Positions 47,045-58,600 of a stretch of 64,000 bases of DNA are shown here, piece after piece. The DNA comes from Orychophragmus violaceus. Its lineage: Eukaryota; Streptophyta; Magnoliopsida; Brassicales; Brassicaceae. The stretch's first letter is position 1; each line of letters begins with the position of its first letter. Under the pieces are notes generated by a model. It had not been told where the DNA came from, made no database searches, and was given only the letters and a program-made list of their open reading frames with translations. A program made the translations under genes and the position numbers. The stretch is from positions 35,157,034-35,221,033 of the forward strand of contig CM058231.1 in NCBI GenBank assembly GCA_030180135.1, written 5' to 3'.

Positions 47045-48514
47045 TTGTTTTTGGCTACTAATTTTTTTCTTTTTCTTGCGTTTCAGGTACGCTTGTTCGC
47101 CTTGCATCGATCGACACGGTCTTGTGTGTCGATCGTCACAGTTTTCGCACTGCATCGATCGACGCTCTTATTGCATCGGTCGACACAGTTTTGCGGAAGC
47201 ACCAAGAGGAGATCCGTAAGGACGATGTGTTGGGATGATATTTTCAGCTCAGGGATTGACAGTTCACAGATAGCTGGGTTGAAGAGTAAAGTCGACTATC
47301 TGCACAGTCTTATACTTGAAAAGTATGGGCAAGAACCACCTGCACCTACATATGAAAGCAGATTGGAAACTATGCTGGAGCAGTTATTGGAAAGACAGGA
47401 AGAGGATTTGAACTACATCAATAACTCTGGATTCCAAGGAAACAGGTTTGGTAATCAGCAAGGTAATTCCTATCAAGGGATCTATGGATCAACTTCTTAT
47501 CAGACACCTCCTGCTGCTAATGCTTATAAGAGCAAGATGGAATCTATGATGGAGCAGTTACTAGAGGATCAGACCAAGACTGCTGTAGACTTCGACAGGA
47601 ACTTGGATGCTATGCATAAAAATCTGAATGAGAAGTTTGAATCTCTGAGCACACATGTGAAGAAGCTGAATGTTCAAATCCAACAGACATCTCAAGCAAT
47701 ACAAAGGCATAATGAAGCTGGGAAAGCTGAACAGTACAGATCCATCAAAGCTGTGACCTTAAGAGATGAGATTGAGTTGCTAGGTGATGAAGAGAGCATA
47801 ATCTCGGATTTTCTGGATGAATATTGTTTGTCTGATACATGCATCGATCGACACCCCCTATGTGTCGGTCGACACGCCGTTCTGACGGCAATTTCGAGTT
47901 CTTTCGAGAAACATAATCGCCTTGCATCGATCGACACACCTACTGCATCGATCGACACATGACGCAGACGTGACCAGAAACCTGCAACAGTACCAGAACG
48001 AGTGTATAAGCCCCCTGTGCCATATCCTAAGGTCCCTAAACCTTCCAAACAAGAGCTAGAAGTGGCTAACTGCATGAAAGTGATATATAAGAAGGTGAAT
48101 AAAACAACACCAGTTGAAACTTCGCGAGTTCATGCAAAGAAGATGATCTCCACTGATGGTCATCTGAAAGAAGAAGTTCAGATTGGTGGAACTACAGTAT
48201 CTGATAGTGGAAAGAAGAAGATGGCGGTTCCTCTTGAACCTGCTCTAACATCTTCAGTACCTGCAATTGCTCATAAGCAGAAAGCTCCAGACATCAGATA
48301 TACATCAAAGGTAAGGTACAAATCACCTAAGCTTAAACCTTCTGATCACATTGTTTTGAAAGCAAGAAAACGCAGTAGACCGCCCAAGCTTCGCTCCCAC
48401 CCTGATTCTGATTTCTCTTTCCTTGGGAAGCCTCATGATCATAATGCCTATACACCTCCTTGGATGAAGAGATACTCACAGAGACATTCAAAGTCTCTGT
48501 TGAAACTGCCTTGA
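47045..48514 (+). CDS. Athila-type Gag-region ORF with one in-frame stop
   Basis: One frame runs 490 codons with a single TGA at 47960-47962. Residues about 60 onward include ESRLETMLEQLLERQEEDLN and later SKMESMMEQLLEDQTKTAVD with LDAMHKNLNEKFESLSTHVK, the helical repeat typical of Athila ORF1 C-terminal Gag. The end is basic and Pro-rich (VYKPPVPYPKVPKPSKQELE). Four paired modules are translated within it, giving repeats such as LHRST and ASIDT. The TGA directly follows the second half-site of the fourth module and could be a C-to-T change of CGA. The first good ATG of the Gag-like part is at 47225. No zinc knuckle was found. Confidence 0.7.
47104..47958. repeat. Four paired TCGATCGA modules in the Athila-like ORF
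   Basis: Modules at 47104-47139 (8-nt spacer GGTCTTGT, the only exception), 47152-47186 (TCTTATT), 47841-47875 (CCCCTAT) and 47924-47958 (ACCTACT). Two lie near the start and two near the TGA of the ORF. Confidence 0.95.
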
Positions 48515-49838
48515 ATCAAATCTCTTCCAATAGTCAAGCTAATGACTAAAAACAAGCGCTGAGTGGGAGGAAACCCACTGTTAGGTTCGTTTTTGTTTTT
48601 GTTTTTTCGTTTTGATTTGGTATTTTTAATTTTTCTGTTTAAGTGTGTTCAGAGCTGAGGGAAACAGGAATAATCGCATTGCATCGATCGACACACATAG
48701 TGCATCGGTCGATGCAGTCACGATTTGTGGTTTTCCGATTCAATTGCGGTTCAGACACCGGTTATCTCAATAACCGCGAGCATATTCGCCTTGCATCGAT
48801 CGACACCCTTGTGGCATCGATCGACGCAGGGCGACGACAGGTAAGTAATCTGCAACTTTTCGGTTTGTTTCAATTTGAATTTTCTCACCAAGCTCATGCC
48901 TTGATTACACTGGGGACAGTGTAGTTTAAGTGTGGGGGAGGAAGCTACTGACACACGCTTTTGTTTTCTTAGTTTTTCAAAATTTGTTTTATTGAGTCAA
49001 AATTTGTATGAAACTATGATTTTTCGAGGAAAATTTTCTCTTGAACAGGAACTAAGTGACCATTGGACAGACTTGCAGAGCCTCTATGACTGTTAGAAAA
49101 CCCAGACACAGATCAACCTACTGGGAACACCCACATCACTTCAGGTATCAGAGGATCCTTTTACTGACTTCACCTTAATACTGACTTAGATTTCTCACCT
49201 AAGGGCTTGGTATACTTTGTGTCGGATTCCCTTGTTAGTTCTGACACAGCCTGTCAACCTATCCTATTTAGTTCCCTTCTCCCCTTCCATAAAGTAAGAA
49301 AAAAAAAATAATAAACTGAGGATGAGTTAGTAACTCCGAAGTGGTCATGGGAGTAGTAGCAAACACTATTATCTCTTATGCGATCCATGGAATATGTCCA
49401 AAGTACACCCCTTAACGGAAGAACACTGATAAAAAAAAAAAAATGATACCCAATGGGGGAAAATCAGTTGTTAAGGAAGGGAAAGAGAAGAAAGGGACTA
49501 GAGAAAGATAGTATGGTGGTCTAGAGCTGATAAGGTAAGAATCCATGTGCCTTTGATCGATACTCCTTAGGTGAGACCGCACTTAAATACTTGCAGAAGT
49601 CAGTAGGGTGAATTTGAATGCATGAATGTGATTGTGGAGTTTACTTAAGACAGTTGCTAAGTGTGGGGGAAGTACATGTTGGTCTTGAGTTCTGTAGGAA
49701 AGTTTTCAGTGGCTTACTAAGTGAATGTGATTGTGAAAGTTCCTAGGACGAAATGAGTTTCTGTGTTTTCAAACTTCTTTTCTTATGCTTTGGTTCTTTA
49801 CTTGCTTGAGGACAAGCAAGAGCTAAGTGTGGGGGAGT
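48515..49838 (+). other. 3' non-coding part of the Athila-like element
   Basis: Contains GTGGGAGGAAACCCAC (hairpin, about 48564-48579), two paired modules (48681-48715, spacer ACATAGT; 48793-48827, spacer CCTTGTG), and three copies of AAGTGTGGGGGA (near 48928, 49659 and 49825). The last copy abuts the right LTR and is the polypurine tract. Confidence 0.75.
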
Positions 49839-51033
49839 TGATATACCATAGATTTTAAGGTTTTTAACCATGGTATATGTGTTATTTATCGAGTCTTTTA
49901 CTATGATTTAGAGTCTTTTCAGGTGTTTATTAGGTACAAATACATTTGGAGCATATGTGATGATTATGGCACTTTCTGGAGCTAATTGGAGTATTTGGCC
50001 GAGAGATAGACTTTACTGTCAATATTTCAGAGATGCAATGATCGACACGCTATTGGCATCGATCGTTGCATATGCGAGATGGGCCAGACTCGGCGGTTTA
50101 ATGAAGAATGCTGATTTTGCAGAAAAGCCCAGATATTTACACAGAAGCCCAAAACGTGTTTTAGCTATTGTATAAGGGTTTTAAAGCCATTGTTTAGGAA
50201 ACGCTTTCATACTTAGAGCTAAGAGATTTTTAGGGCTTTTGGGGCTGATCTATTTCCTGTATTCACTTATTTTGGAGAAGATTTCGAACCCCTTTGATAT
50301 TTTATTCTCTTATATGCAATCTATTATTTCTATGATTATGTTTTCATCAATCATGTCTGAGTAGATCCATAGTTAAGTTTAGGGTTTCTCATTAGGGTTT
50401 GATGACTTGCTAGACTTGTTTAATTCAGTTAAGGATTCATATGATTAGAATGTTCTTCAAACTAAATTGTGCTTAATGCTAGTTCTAACCTGATCAATTA
50501 GAATCTAGATCTTAGGTTGCTAAATTCGACACGAGAGTGTGTTTTAGAATCTGAACTATTTAGGTTGAGCAATTAAATTATTCGCAAAGAGATTTGGTTT
50601 AGTTTAATTGTGAACATATCGAACTTGAACTTAATGCTAGTTTAATATGTTAGTAATTGCAAAGAGATTTGGGTTACTGCACTTAGACTTAGAGAGTTTT
50701 CGCAAAGAGATTTGGTTAATTCTATTTCCGTGATTTGAGTTCTAGAACTGAGTTTAATTTGATCCTGACTGATTAACTTGTCTGCTTGTCTGATTTCCTG
50801 AGAATACCCTAGGCTTGACGCTTTTAGTTTATTGCTTTCACAACCAACTTGCTACTGCTTACTTTCTTGCTTCGCAATTTATTTACTTCACCATCTGCTT
50901 ATTTCTAGTATTAATCTCTACGTTTCTGATTCTATTGAGACCAAGTGTCCCTGTGGATTCGATAACCCTATATACTACTTTGACGATACTGTGCACTTGC
51001 AGTTTAGAATAGGGTAAAACTTAGAACCTATCA
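49839..51033 (+). repeat. Right LTR of the Athila-like element
   Basis: 1195 bp, one base longer than the left LTR. Paired module at 50035-50069 with spacer GCTATTG, the same spacer as in the left LTR. Confidence 0.9.
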
Positions 51034-51199
51034 TCAATCTAGTTGGATGTTTTAGTTAGAGTTACGTAGGGCATTATGGTCTTTTCCTAGCCTCAAATCA
51101 CTCAAAAAGATATATAAATGCAAACTCTTTTCAAAAGATATCAGATTGTAATAAAAAAAATAAAAAAATATAATAGGTATAATTCACCCATTTATTTTA

Positions 51200-51423
51200 G
51201 TAATGAGATTTAATTTAATTTTTAATTTAATGGTAATGGCATAGATGTAATAAATTATAACTATGTTGGTTTTTATGTAAAAAAAAGTGCAATCTTAATA
51301 GTAATTGTTCGCGTGGTGTTAGTCTAGTAATAAAAGGGTGAATGGTTATTATATTGAGTAATTTTCACGAAAAAAAATCCAAAACATTAATGGGTTGACT
51401 TTGTAAAACCCTCTCAAGAAACG
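51200..51423. other. A/T-rich flank, no gene
   Basis: Sequence between element A4 and the next inverted-repeat element. Nothing recognisable. Confidence 0.5.
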
Positions 51424-53359
51424 CTATCAATGCTCAGACCACCCAAACATTTCGCCTCTTTGTATAACACCCTAAACTAAAACCATAAAACCACACAAAC
51501 AAGTAAATATTCATAATCATACATTTGTAATTTCTTATCCCAAAAGTGCGTTATAAATTCCTAGTTTCGTCTAAAAACATGTTTACATTAACCTGTAGAC
51601 TTAATCCGAGTTTCGTGTGACTATTTTTTGTATCAACTTAAAGACTCAAGAGCAAGTCGGTTAAATAAACATGAAATTTTATATCTTTTGAGACAAAATT
51701 ATAAGTCTTGCTCTCCATAGGCTTTTTATATGAAACCCATACTTGAAAACAAAACCGTATTTCTTAATACAATTAAACTAGTTTCACAGACAATAATTGG
51801 TGACTAGTTTTTTTTCCTTAAGAGGGTGTGGGCTTGGTTATCAAGCCAAAATAATATTCTCGGATTAAATCTATAAGTTAGTTTAATGTTCTTAGCCACA
51901 ATTAGGAATTTTTAAACAAACTTTTGGGATAAGAATTTCAGATGTATGATTATGAAAAATTACTTTGTTTGTGTGGTTATACGGTTTTAAAACTGAGTTT
52001 AGGGTATTATAAAAAGAGGCGGAAAATTTGGGTGGTCTAAGGGTGAATTGCACCAGATGTATCTTTTTCATCTTTTTACTACAATTTTGTATCTTTCCAA
52101 AACTCTTACCATTAATGTATTTGTTTTTGTATGATCCATGTATATAAGACTATTTTATCCCTGCCGAAAATTAACCACTCATTTTTTGTTATTTTTTCAT
52201 TTTTTTTAATTGTCTTTCTTACTTTTACATTTTTCATTTTTTATTTTTTGAATGGTGGATAAGATCCAATAGGTAAGATTTTCGGCCATTTAGATCATCG
52301 GAATGGAGAGAGAATCGATCGATCTATCGGAATTCCCAAAAAAAAATTGGACTTAAGAAAAAATTTGCGAATGGATAGTTATGAGTAGATGTCCACAATA
52401 TCTATCCACGTGGATACTATCACATACCCTTATTGTCCATCATAAGTGTTTAGCATGTGATATAAATCATGGTAGTGTCCACGAATAATCGAACCAAAAT
52501 ATTTTGTGTCCACGGATCACAATAATGTGACCTCTTGACCATCCTATTGTCCATCATAAGCGTTTAACATGTGATATAACCATGGTAGTGTCCACGAATA
52601 ATCGATCCAACATACTTTTGTATCTACGGATCATAAATATGTTAACTCTAGACCACCTATTGTCCATCATACGCATTTATCCATGGTAAGCATCTTGTTA
52701 ACTATTGTCCATCATAAGCGTTTACCCCATGGTAAGCATCTTGTTAAGCATCTTGTCCATCATATGTTAAACCATCTTGTTAAGCATGAGATGTGATCGT
52801 CCAACATACTTTTAAGCATCTTGTCAAGCATCTTGTCCATCATAAGCGTTTACCCATGGTAAGCATCTTTGTAAGCATAAGATGTGGTAGTATCCTCGTG
52901 GATGGATGTTATGGACATCTACTCTAAACTATCCATTCGCAATTCCGTATTATGTCCGAATTTTTTTTTTTTTGAATATCGGTACATCGGCCTATTTTAT
53001 CTTCATTCCGGCGGTCTATATTGTCGGAATCATCACCTCCCCTATCGTATCCACCGTCAAAAAAATGTGGGATAAAAAATAAGTCATTAAGTAAGAAAGA
53101 GAGTGTAAGAGAAAAGAAAATATCTAACAAAAATAAAAAAATCGAATGGATAGAAAAGTGAATTGTGGATAGATGGTTGAATTAACTATCTATAACTACA
53201 AGACAAAAACTAAGGCTAAATGGTCATTAACCATCACTAAAACTAAAAGACAAAAAGATACATATTAGCAATAAGATTTTCAAAAATACAAAATTACTAT
53301 TACTTTTCAAAAAAATATATAGTGGATGTAATTTATTCCGTGGTCTGAGCATTGGTAGA
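51424..53359. mobile_element. Inverted-repeat (foldback-like) element with A3 in one arm
   Basis: Left arm 51424-51570 and right arm 51898-52031 plus 53340-53359 pair over about 145 bp: CAATGCTCAGACCACCCAAA, CGCCTCTTT, ACCCTAAACT, ACCACACAAACAA, CATAATCATACAT and TCTTATCCCAAAAG on the left match the right arm reversed. The right arm is cut by element A3. Without A3 the element is about 0.63 kb. It has no coding frame. Confidence 0.8.
52032..53348. mobile_element. MULE-like TIR element A3, non-autonomous
   Basis: Flanked by GTGGTCTAA (52032-52040) and GTGGTCTGA (53340-53348), a 9-bp duplication with one change. Ends: GGGTGAATTGCACCAGATGT and, reversed, GGAATAAATTACATCCACTA. The interior shares words with A1: CCGGCGGTCTATATTGTCGG, TCCATTCGCAATTCCGTATT, CATCATAAGCGTTTA and GGTAAGCATCTTGT. 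No transposase. Confidence 0.85.
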
Positions 53360-53490
53360 ATTTTTTTCAACCAAACATAATTCATTATAATTTTTTTTCA
53401 ATAATACTCGAACATAAAGATAACCGTCAATTCATGTCAACTTATTAAGCAACATATGCATGCTAACTTTACATGTATTTATGAAGATGT
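53360..53490. other. A/T-rich gap before LINE 2
   Basis: Short A/T-rich stretch with no recognised feature. Confidence 0.4.
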
Positions 53491-53993
53491 AATTTTTTTT
53501 TCTGAATAAATGTTAAATTAACTCAAAAGAAAAAAATACCTTTTTACATCAGATTTATAGAATTTGTTTTGAGTTTTTTTGAAATGAAAACATTGAAAGC
53601 ATTTGACATTATCGGCTTGCCAGCCAAGCTTGCATTGTGTCTTTGTACTTTGGAGCTCTCATGGCTGTAATGGACGATATTCTATTACGCACCATTCTGT
53701 CGAGATTTCGAGTGATTGTCGTATGTGGAATAGGAATTTTTCCATGTTTTCTCCTGTTCTTTTCGCGCCATATTTAATATGTTGTTGTTTGAAAAGCATA
53801 TCTGCAAAGAAAGAGATGTACCTTACTTTGAAGTGTCGTTCAGCACATCCATTATAAGACTCCATTGATTTGAGCATCTTCTTCCGAACAGCTTTTGTGC
53901 TGTTTTTTTCATATTTTCTCAGAGTAGCTGACAGAAAGAATAGGTTGTCCCTTATTTCATCGTGGTGGTGACATAAGATGCAAATAGGATAAG

Positions 53994-55638
53994 ACTGGTG
54001 ATATACTTGTGTTTTGATGCATTTAGAGAGTTGTTTAGATCATGTTTTGGTTTCATTTAGCTTTCTTTTCTTTACATTTCTTTGTTCTTTGTTGCATTTG
54101 TAGATAGTTGCATCTAGAGTTGTGATCTAGCATGTTTAGGAGCATATTGCACTTTCATTGGTTCTTTTCAGGTGTTGGAAGGCTACTAGGATGACTTGGG
54201 AGCACTTGGAGCTTTGGAGGAGTGACTGGTGATCTTGATCAAAATGATATTCTTGAAAGATCGAGTTAAATGAGGCCCTTTCGTGCATATTTAGCTTCTG
54301 GAGCATCAAATAGAAGTTGTAGGAAATTGAGTTAGCTTTCCAATGGAGGTGGTTTCAAGTCGTTTGGAGCTGTATTCGAGAAGTTATGACCGATTTACCA
54401 CCCAGCGGTTTGGCCAGCGGCCAGAACAAGACCACAAGCTTCAGGAGAAAAGCACGACGTAATGCCGTGTGTACAGCGGTTCGGCCAGCGGCCAGGATGA
54501 AACAGCTGGAAACCCAGCGGTTTGGCCAGCGGCTAGAATGAAACAACAATCCAGAGAAGAAACTTCACCAAAATTACCATTTTGCCATTTCGATCCTTTC
54601 TTGTATAAAAACTCTTTTATGGGTCTTTAGAACCCTAAGCTACCTAAGCCTTAGATTTCTTTTGTCTTATGCTTTTGTTTATGATTTTAGAACTTGTAAA
54701 CCTTTGATTTTAAGTTTAATTAAGTGTTTCTCTTGTTTCTCTTAATCTCTCTTTCTATTTATGATTTCTCACATCTCTTTTATGATTAGGGAGTAGAGTT
54801 TTTGGGTTTTGTGGATGAGGTTGATTTAGGTGGTTTATGTGATGATTAATGATGCTTAGGACTTATTTATAAATGATCCTTCTCTAATTAGTTGATCTCT
54901 ATGCTAGGTTGCAAGGAATTGTTGAATCTAGATGCTAGGCTTTTCATGCCCGAAAGGTGTTCGATGAAATGCTTGAATGAACTTTTTAGAGAATTTTCAC
55001 TCTTAGACTAAGAGATTAGATGTCTAAGGTGATTATTGGTAATGAGAACTTGTTTGCATTGCTTGTTTGTCTCTTAATCACAAATGTGAATTTGTTCTTG
55101 ATTAGGGATTAGACAAAGGAATTAGTGACAAGAGATTGAATTATTCTAATGATTAGTGTTCTTAGTCCAAGGATTAGCTTTGCTAAAAGGTGTTTGATGG
55201 ATATTAATGCTTGCTTGTCTTGTAATTTGCAAATGAGAATTGAATGATTGCATGATTAGCATAGGAGTTATTAACATGAGAATGTAATTAGTTTAATTAT
55301 GATCATTAGTCTTGTTTAGCAATGTTTGATTGATTGAAGCATCATTGATTGTCTCTAGACCACCTAGTCTCCTTAGCCTCATCCTAGGACCCTTGTTTTA
55401 GCTTGTTTGTCTTCTTGTTTAGTGTCTTGTTTGTTTTTTGCTTACTTTATTTCCTTTCTAGATTGTCTAGGTTGTTAGATAAACTCTTTCTATTTGATTT
55501 GCTTAGCTTGAGTAGTATTTTGCATTCCTAATGTGTTGTTCTTCTTGCCTCCCTGAATTGATACCTTAAGTACTACAATGATAGGAGTAGACTTGAGGAA
55601 TTGAGCTAGAACCTAGATAAAAGTCTATCATCAACTGG
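53994..55638. mobile_element. Solo LTR in LINE 2
   Basis: 1635 bp from TGATATACTT (53999) to ATCATCA (55633), flanked by the perfect 5-bp duplication ACTGG (53994-53998 and 55634-55638). LINE similarity resumes on both sides. TGATA...TATCA-like ends suggest a gypsy/Athila LTR left by recombination between two LTRs. No primer site or coding part remains. It carries three CAGCGG pairs at 54403-54532. Confidence 0.8.
54403..54532. repeat. Three CAGCGG-N6-CAGCGG modules in solo LTR
   Basis: CAGCGG pairs at 54403/54415, 54474/54486 and 54515/54527, each exactly 12 bp apart with spacer TTTGGC or TTCGGC. Each is followed by CAGAAC, CAGGATGAAAC or TAGAATGAAAC. The arrangement parallels the paired TCGATCGA modules of other elements in the window. 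Confidence 0.9.
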
Positions 55639-58600
55639 GGACTCCATTTCCAAATTATGTCCCCTGTTTGAAGCCTATTTAGCATTGTGAGCCAAGCAAA
55701 AACCGAGAACTTTGGGGTGGCGAAAGAAAACCAAACACTTTTGCTCCAAGTTACTGCTGGTTGCGAATTATGAATAAGATTTGTCGTCTCCTTCGTACTA
55801 AAAACATCTGAGAATTTGTCTCCTTTACCTCTCCAAATTCGTATGTCTCTTTCGCTTGTGAGACCCTTTAGGCAAAGCTCATTTATTTCTTCTTCAATAT
55901 CGTTTAGGTCAGCTTATCGATGCCTTCTTCTTCTGTGAGTGTTCACAACCATTTCCACTGTTGCATTATTCTTTATCATATATCAATACAACCCCCTTCT
56001 TGTGATGTCTAGTAAGCGGCCCAAAGGTGACCAAGCATCGAACCAGAATGAGGTATCCGATCCTCTCTGAATTTCCACCGCGTGTAAGTAGAATCCATTG
56101 GTCTGAATTTCAATAGTTTTTTCCACATCCGAAAACCACTCGAGAACGTTTCTGTTGTCGACCAGAAAGATCCCTTTCTTATCAGGTATTTATGAATCCA
56201 TTGAACCCAAAGAGAATAATGAGAAGAAATTATTCTCCATATTAACTTCAAGAAACTTACGTTGTTCGCCCCAGATATTGATCGTAATCCAAGACCACCC
56301 TCCTCATTTGGTTTACAAACATCTTTCCAGGCAACCTTTGCTTTGTTTTGTATTTAAATCCGGACCGGGCCATAGAAATGCCAAAGAAATACTATCAATT
56401 TCCTTTATGCAAGCCTTTGGAAGTCTGAAAGCAGAGATCCAGAAGTTGGTGATGCTGTGGATAACTGATCCAATAAGTTGCAACCGCCCAACAAGTGATA
56501 GATTCCGTGCTGTCCAAGACCTGATACGCGATCTGATTCTTTCTATCAGGGGAGTACAGTCGTTAATAGACATTCCTCGAGTCATTAGTGGCAGCCCCAG
56601 ATATCGGAAAGGTAAGGTTCCTGAACCTAGAGAAAGCTCGTCCAGAATGCTGGTTTTATCATCTTCATTTACACCTGCGACGTATAGTGTTAATTTTTCC
56701 AGACTTATGTTGAGCCCTGAGAGAGTAGCAAACTCAGAGAACACCTACAATATTCCTTCTATCGATTATTTTTTCCCATCCGAGAACACCAACATATCAT
56801 CTGCAAATGAAAAATGTGTCAGGTTTAAAGCTTTGCAGTATGGGTGGTATCCCATTTTTCCATTTAAAGCAGCTTTGTCTAGAAGCTTTGAAAGCACTTG
56901 CATACAAATCACAAACAGATATGGTGATAGTGAACAACCTTGGCGTATCCCCCTTTCGCTTTTGAAATAACCAGCTAGCTCCCCATTCACTTGGATTGAG
57001 AAGGAAGCCGGGGATATACATCTTTGGATCCATAGAACATACTTTTCTGGGAAGTTCAAAGCCTTTGGAATATTAAGCATAAAAGTCCATTGCATTCTAT
57101 CAAAGGCTTTTGATATGTCGATCTTTACTGCACATCTGGGGTGATGTTTTCTTTGTGATAGCTTTTCACTAACTCTGAGGCGAGCAAAACATTTTCCATA
57201 AGTAGCCTTTCCTTAACGAAAGCCGATTGGGTTGGAGATATGAACTTTGGCAGTAATATCTTCAACCGGTTGGCTAGAATCTTGGAGATTACTTTGTAGA
57301 TGACATTGCAACAAGATATCGGACGAAAATCTTTGATGTATTTTGCTCCCTCCTTTGGGATCAATGCTAGAATTGTGGAGTTGACCCCTGTGGGTAGAAA
57401 GCCATATGTGAAGAAAGCTTGTAATGCAGTAACAAAATCTTTACCAATCACTTCCCAAACTGATTTGTAAAATTCAGTGGTGTACCCATCTGGTCCAGGA
57501 CATTTGTTATTTGCCATTGAGAATAAGACCTTGATCTCTTCATATGTGACCGTCTTTATTAATTGCTCCTGGCCGCGTTGATCACATTCGAAAACCAAAA
57601 GTTGATGCAACTCATCAACTCACATTCCCCTGTTTTCCTCCTTCTGCGACAAGAAATTTTTAAAATGGTCCACAGCCTCTTGTTTTATTTCCTCTTGAGT
57701 AGAGACTATGGAGCCATCACTTTTCTGTAATTCTCTAATAGCGTTCCTCGCTTTTTTACCAGCAGCTATTCGGTGGAAATTCTTGTTGTTACCATCACCA
57801 ATTTTCAGCCATTTTATCTTTGCTCTTTGGCTTAAAACTTTTTCTTCAGTTGTTGATAGTAAGTTCCATCGATCATATGATTTTCCTTTTTCTTCCATGG
57901 ACTGAGCTGAAGGGTTTAACATAGTGTTTTTTTGGCAAAGACAAAGTGAGTCATAAGCCTCCTTCGTTCTCTTCTCGATGTCACCGATCTTTTCTTTACT
58001 CAACTTTCTCAATGTGGGCTTGAGTGCATTTAATTTCTTTGAGAACCTATGAATAGCCAATGTATATGGAAAAAGTGGATCAGCTTCTTCCCATATTTTT
58101 TTCACCTGCGGCAAAACTCAGGATATTCAGCAACCATATTGGTAAACTTAAAAGGCCGCTTTGGTTTCAGCATGTCGTTTTTTTATTTTTATGCGACATC
58201 TCATGTGATCTGAGCAACCTCCAGCCTCGAATACACAATATGCTTTAGGAAAAACTGACGACCAATGTTGATTTATTAATGTACGGTCCAGCTTTTTGCA
58301 AATCATGCCTTCCTCCTTTTTGTTACACCATGTAAATCACCAACCACTAACCAAGGTTTTCCCTTGAACAAAGTAGAATCTTGATGAGTTCTCATGTCTT
58401 CCCAAAGTTCTTTTCTCTCCTCCATTGTGTTTGCTGCATAAACAAATGAGCAAATAATTTCCTCATCCAAACCGTCCAATATTATGAAGCATGTAATCAT
58501 CTGAGCACTCTTGAAACAAGGAGAAACTCGGACTTTAGGACTCCATACCAAACAGATTCTCCCCAATCTGTTATACTCGTATTTGAAACGAAAGACCAGT

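Larger units (their letters stand above)
45771..51033 (+). mobile_element. Athila-like (Ty3/gypsy) LTR element, gag only
   Basis: LTRs of 1194 and 1195 bp start TGATATACCA and end CCTATCA, with the perfect duplication TCAAT on both sides (45766-45770 and 51034-51038). The primer site TGGCGCCGTTGCCGGGGA (46971-46988) matches tRNA-Asp, as in Athila elements. By eye the LTRs differ at about 15 positions plus one indel, a little over 1%, so insertion is recent. The interior is only 2.87 kb and encodes an Athila-type Gag portion but no protease, reverse transcriptase or integrase. It must use another element's enzymes. Confidence 0.9.
40340..51189. mobile_element. MULE-like TIR element A4 enclosing F-box and GRF sequences
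   Basis: Flanked by the 10-bp repeat ATTTATTTTA (40330-40339 and 51190-51199). The left end (TTAATTGCACCCAATGTATC, then TAGCAATCTTATATCTTTCA) and the right end, reversed (GGGTGAATTATACC, then TACAATCTGATATCTTTTGA), are related over about 100 bp and match the ends of A1-A3. Removing the nested Athila-like element leaves about 5.6 kb. That holds one open F-box-like gene, two truncated copies of it and a GRF zinc-finger frame, with no transposase. The duplication is A/T-only, so chance agreement cannot be excluded; the TIRs are the stronger evidence. Confidence 0.7.

Noticed and set aside
56155..56970. 271-codon plus-strand ORF
   Set aside because: Antisense to the reverse transcriptase of LINE 2, whose motifs are clear on the minus strand.
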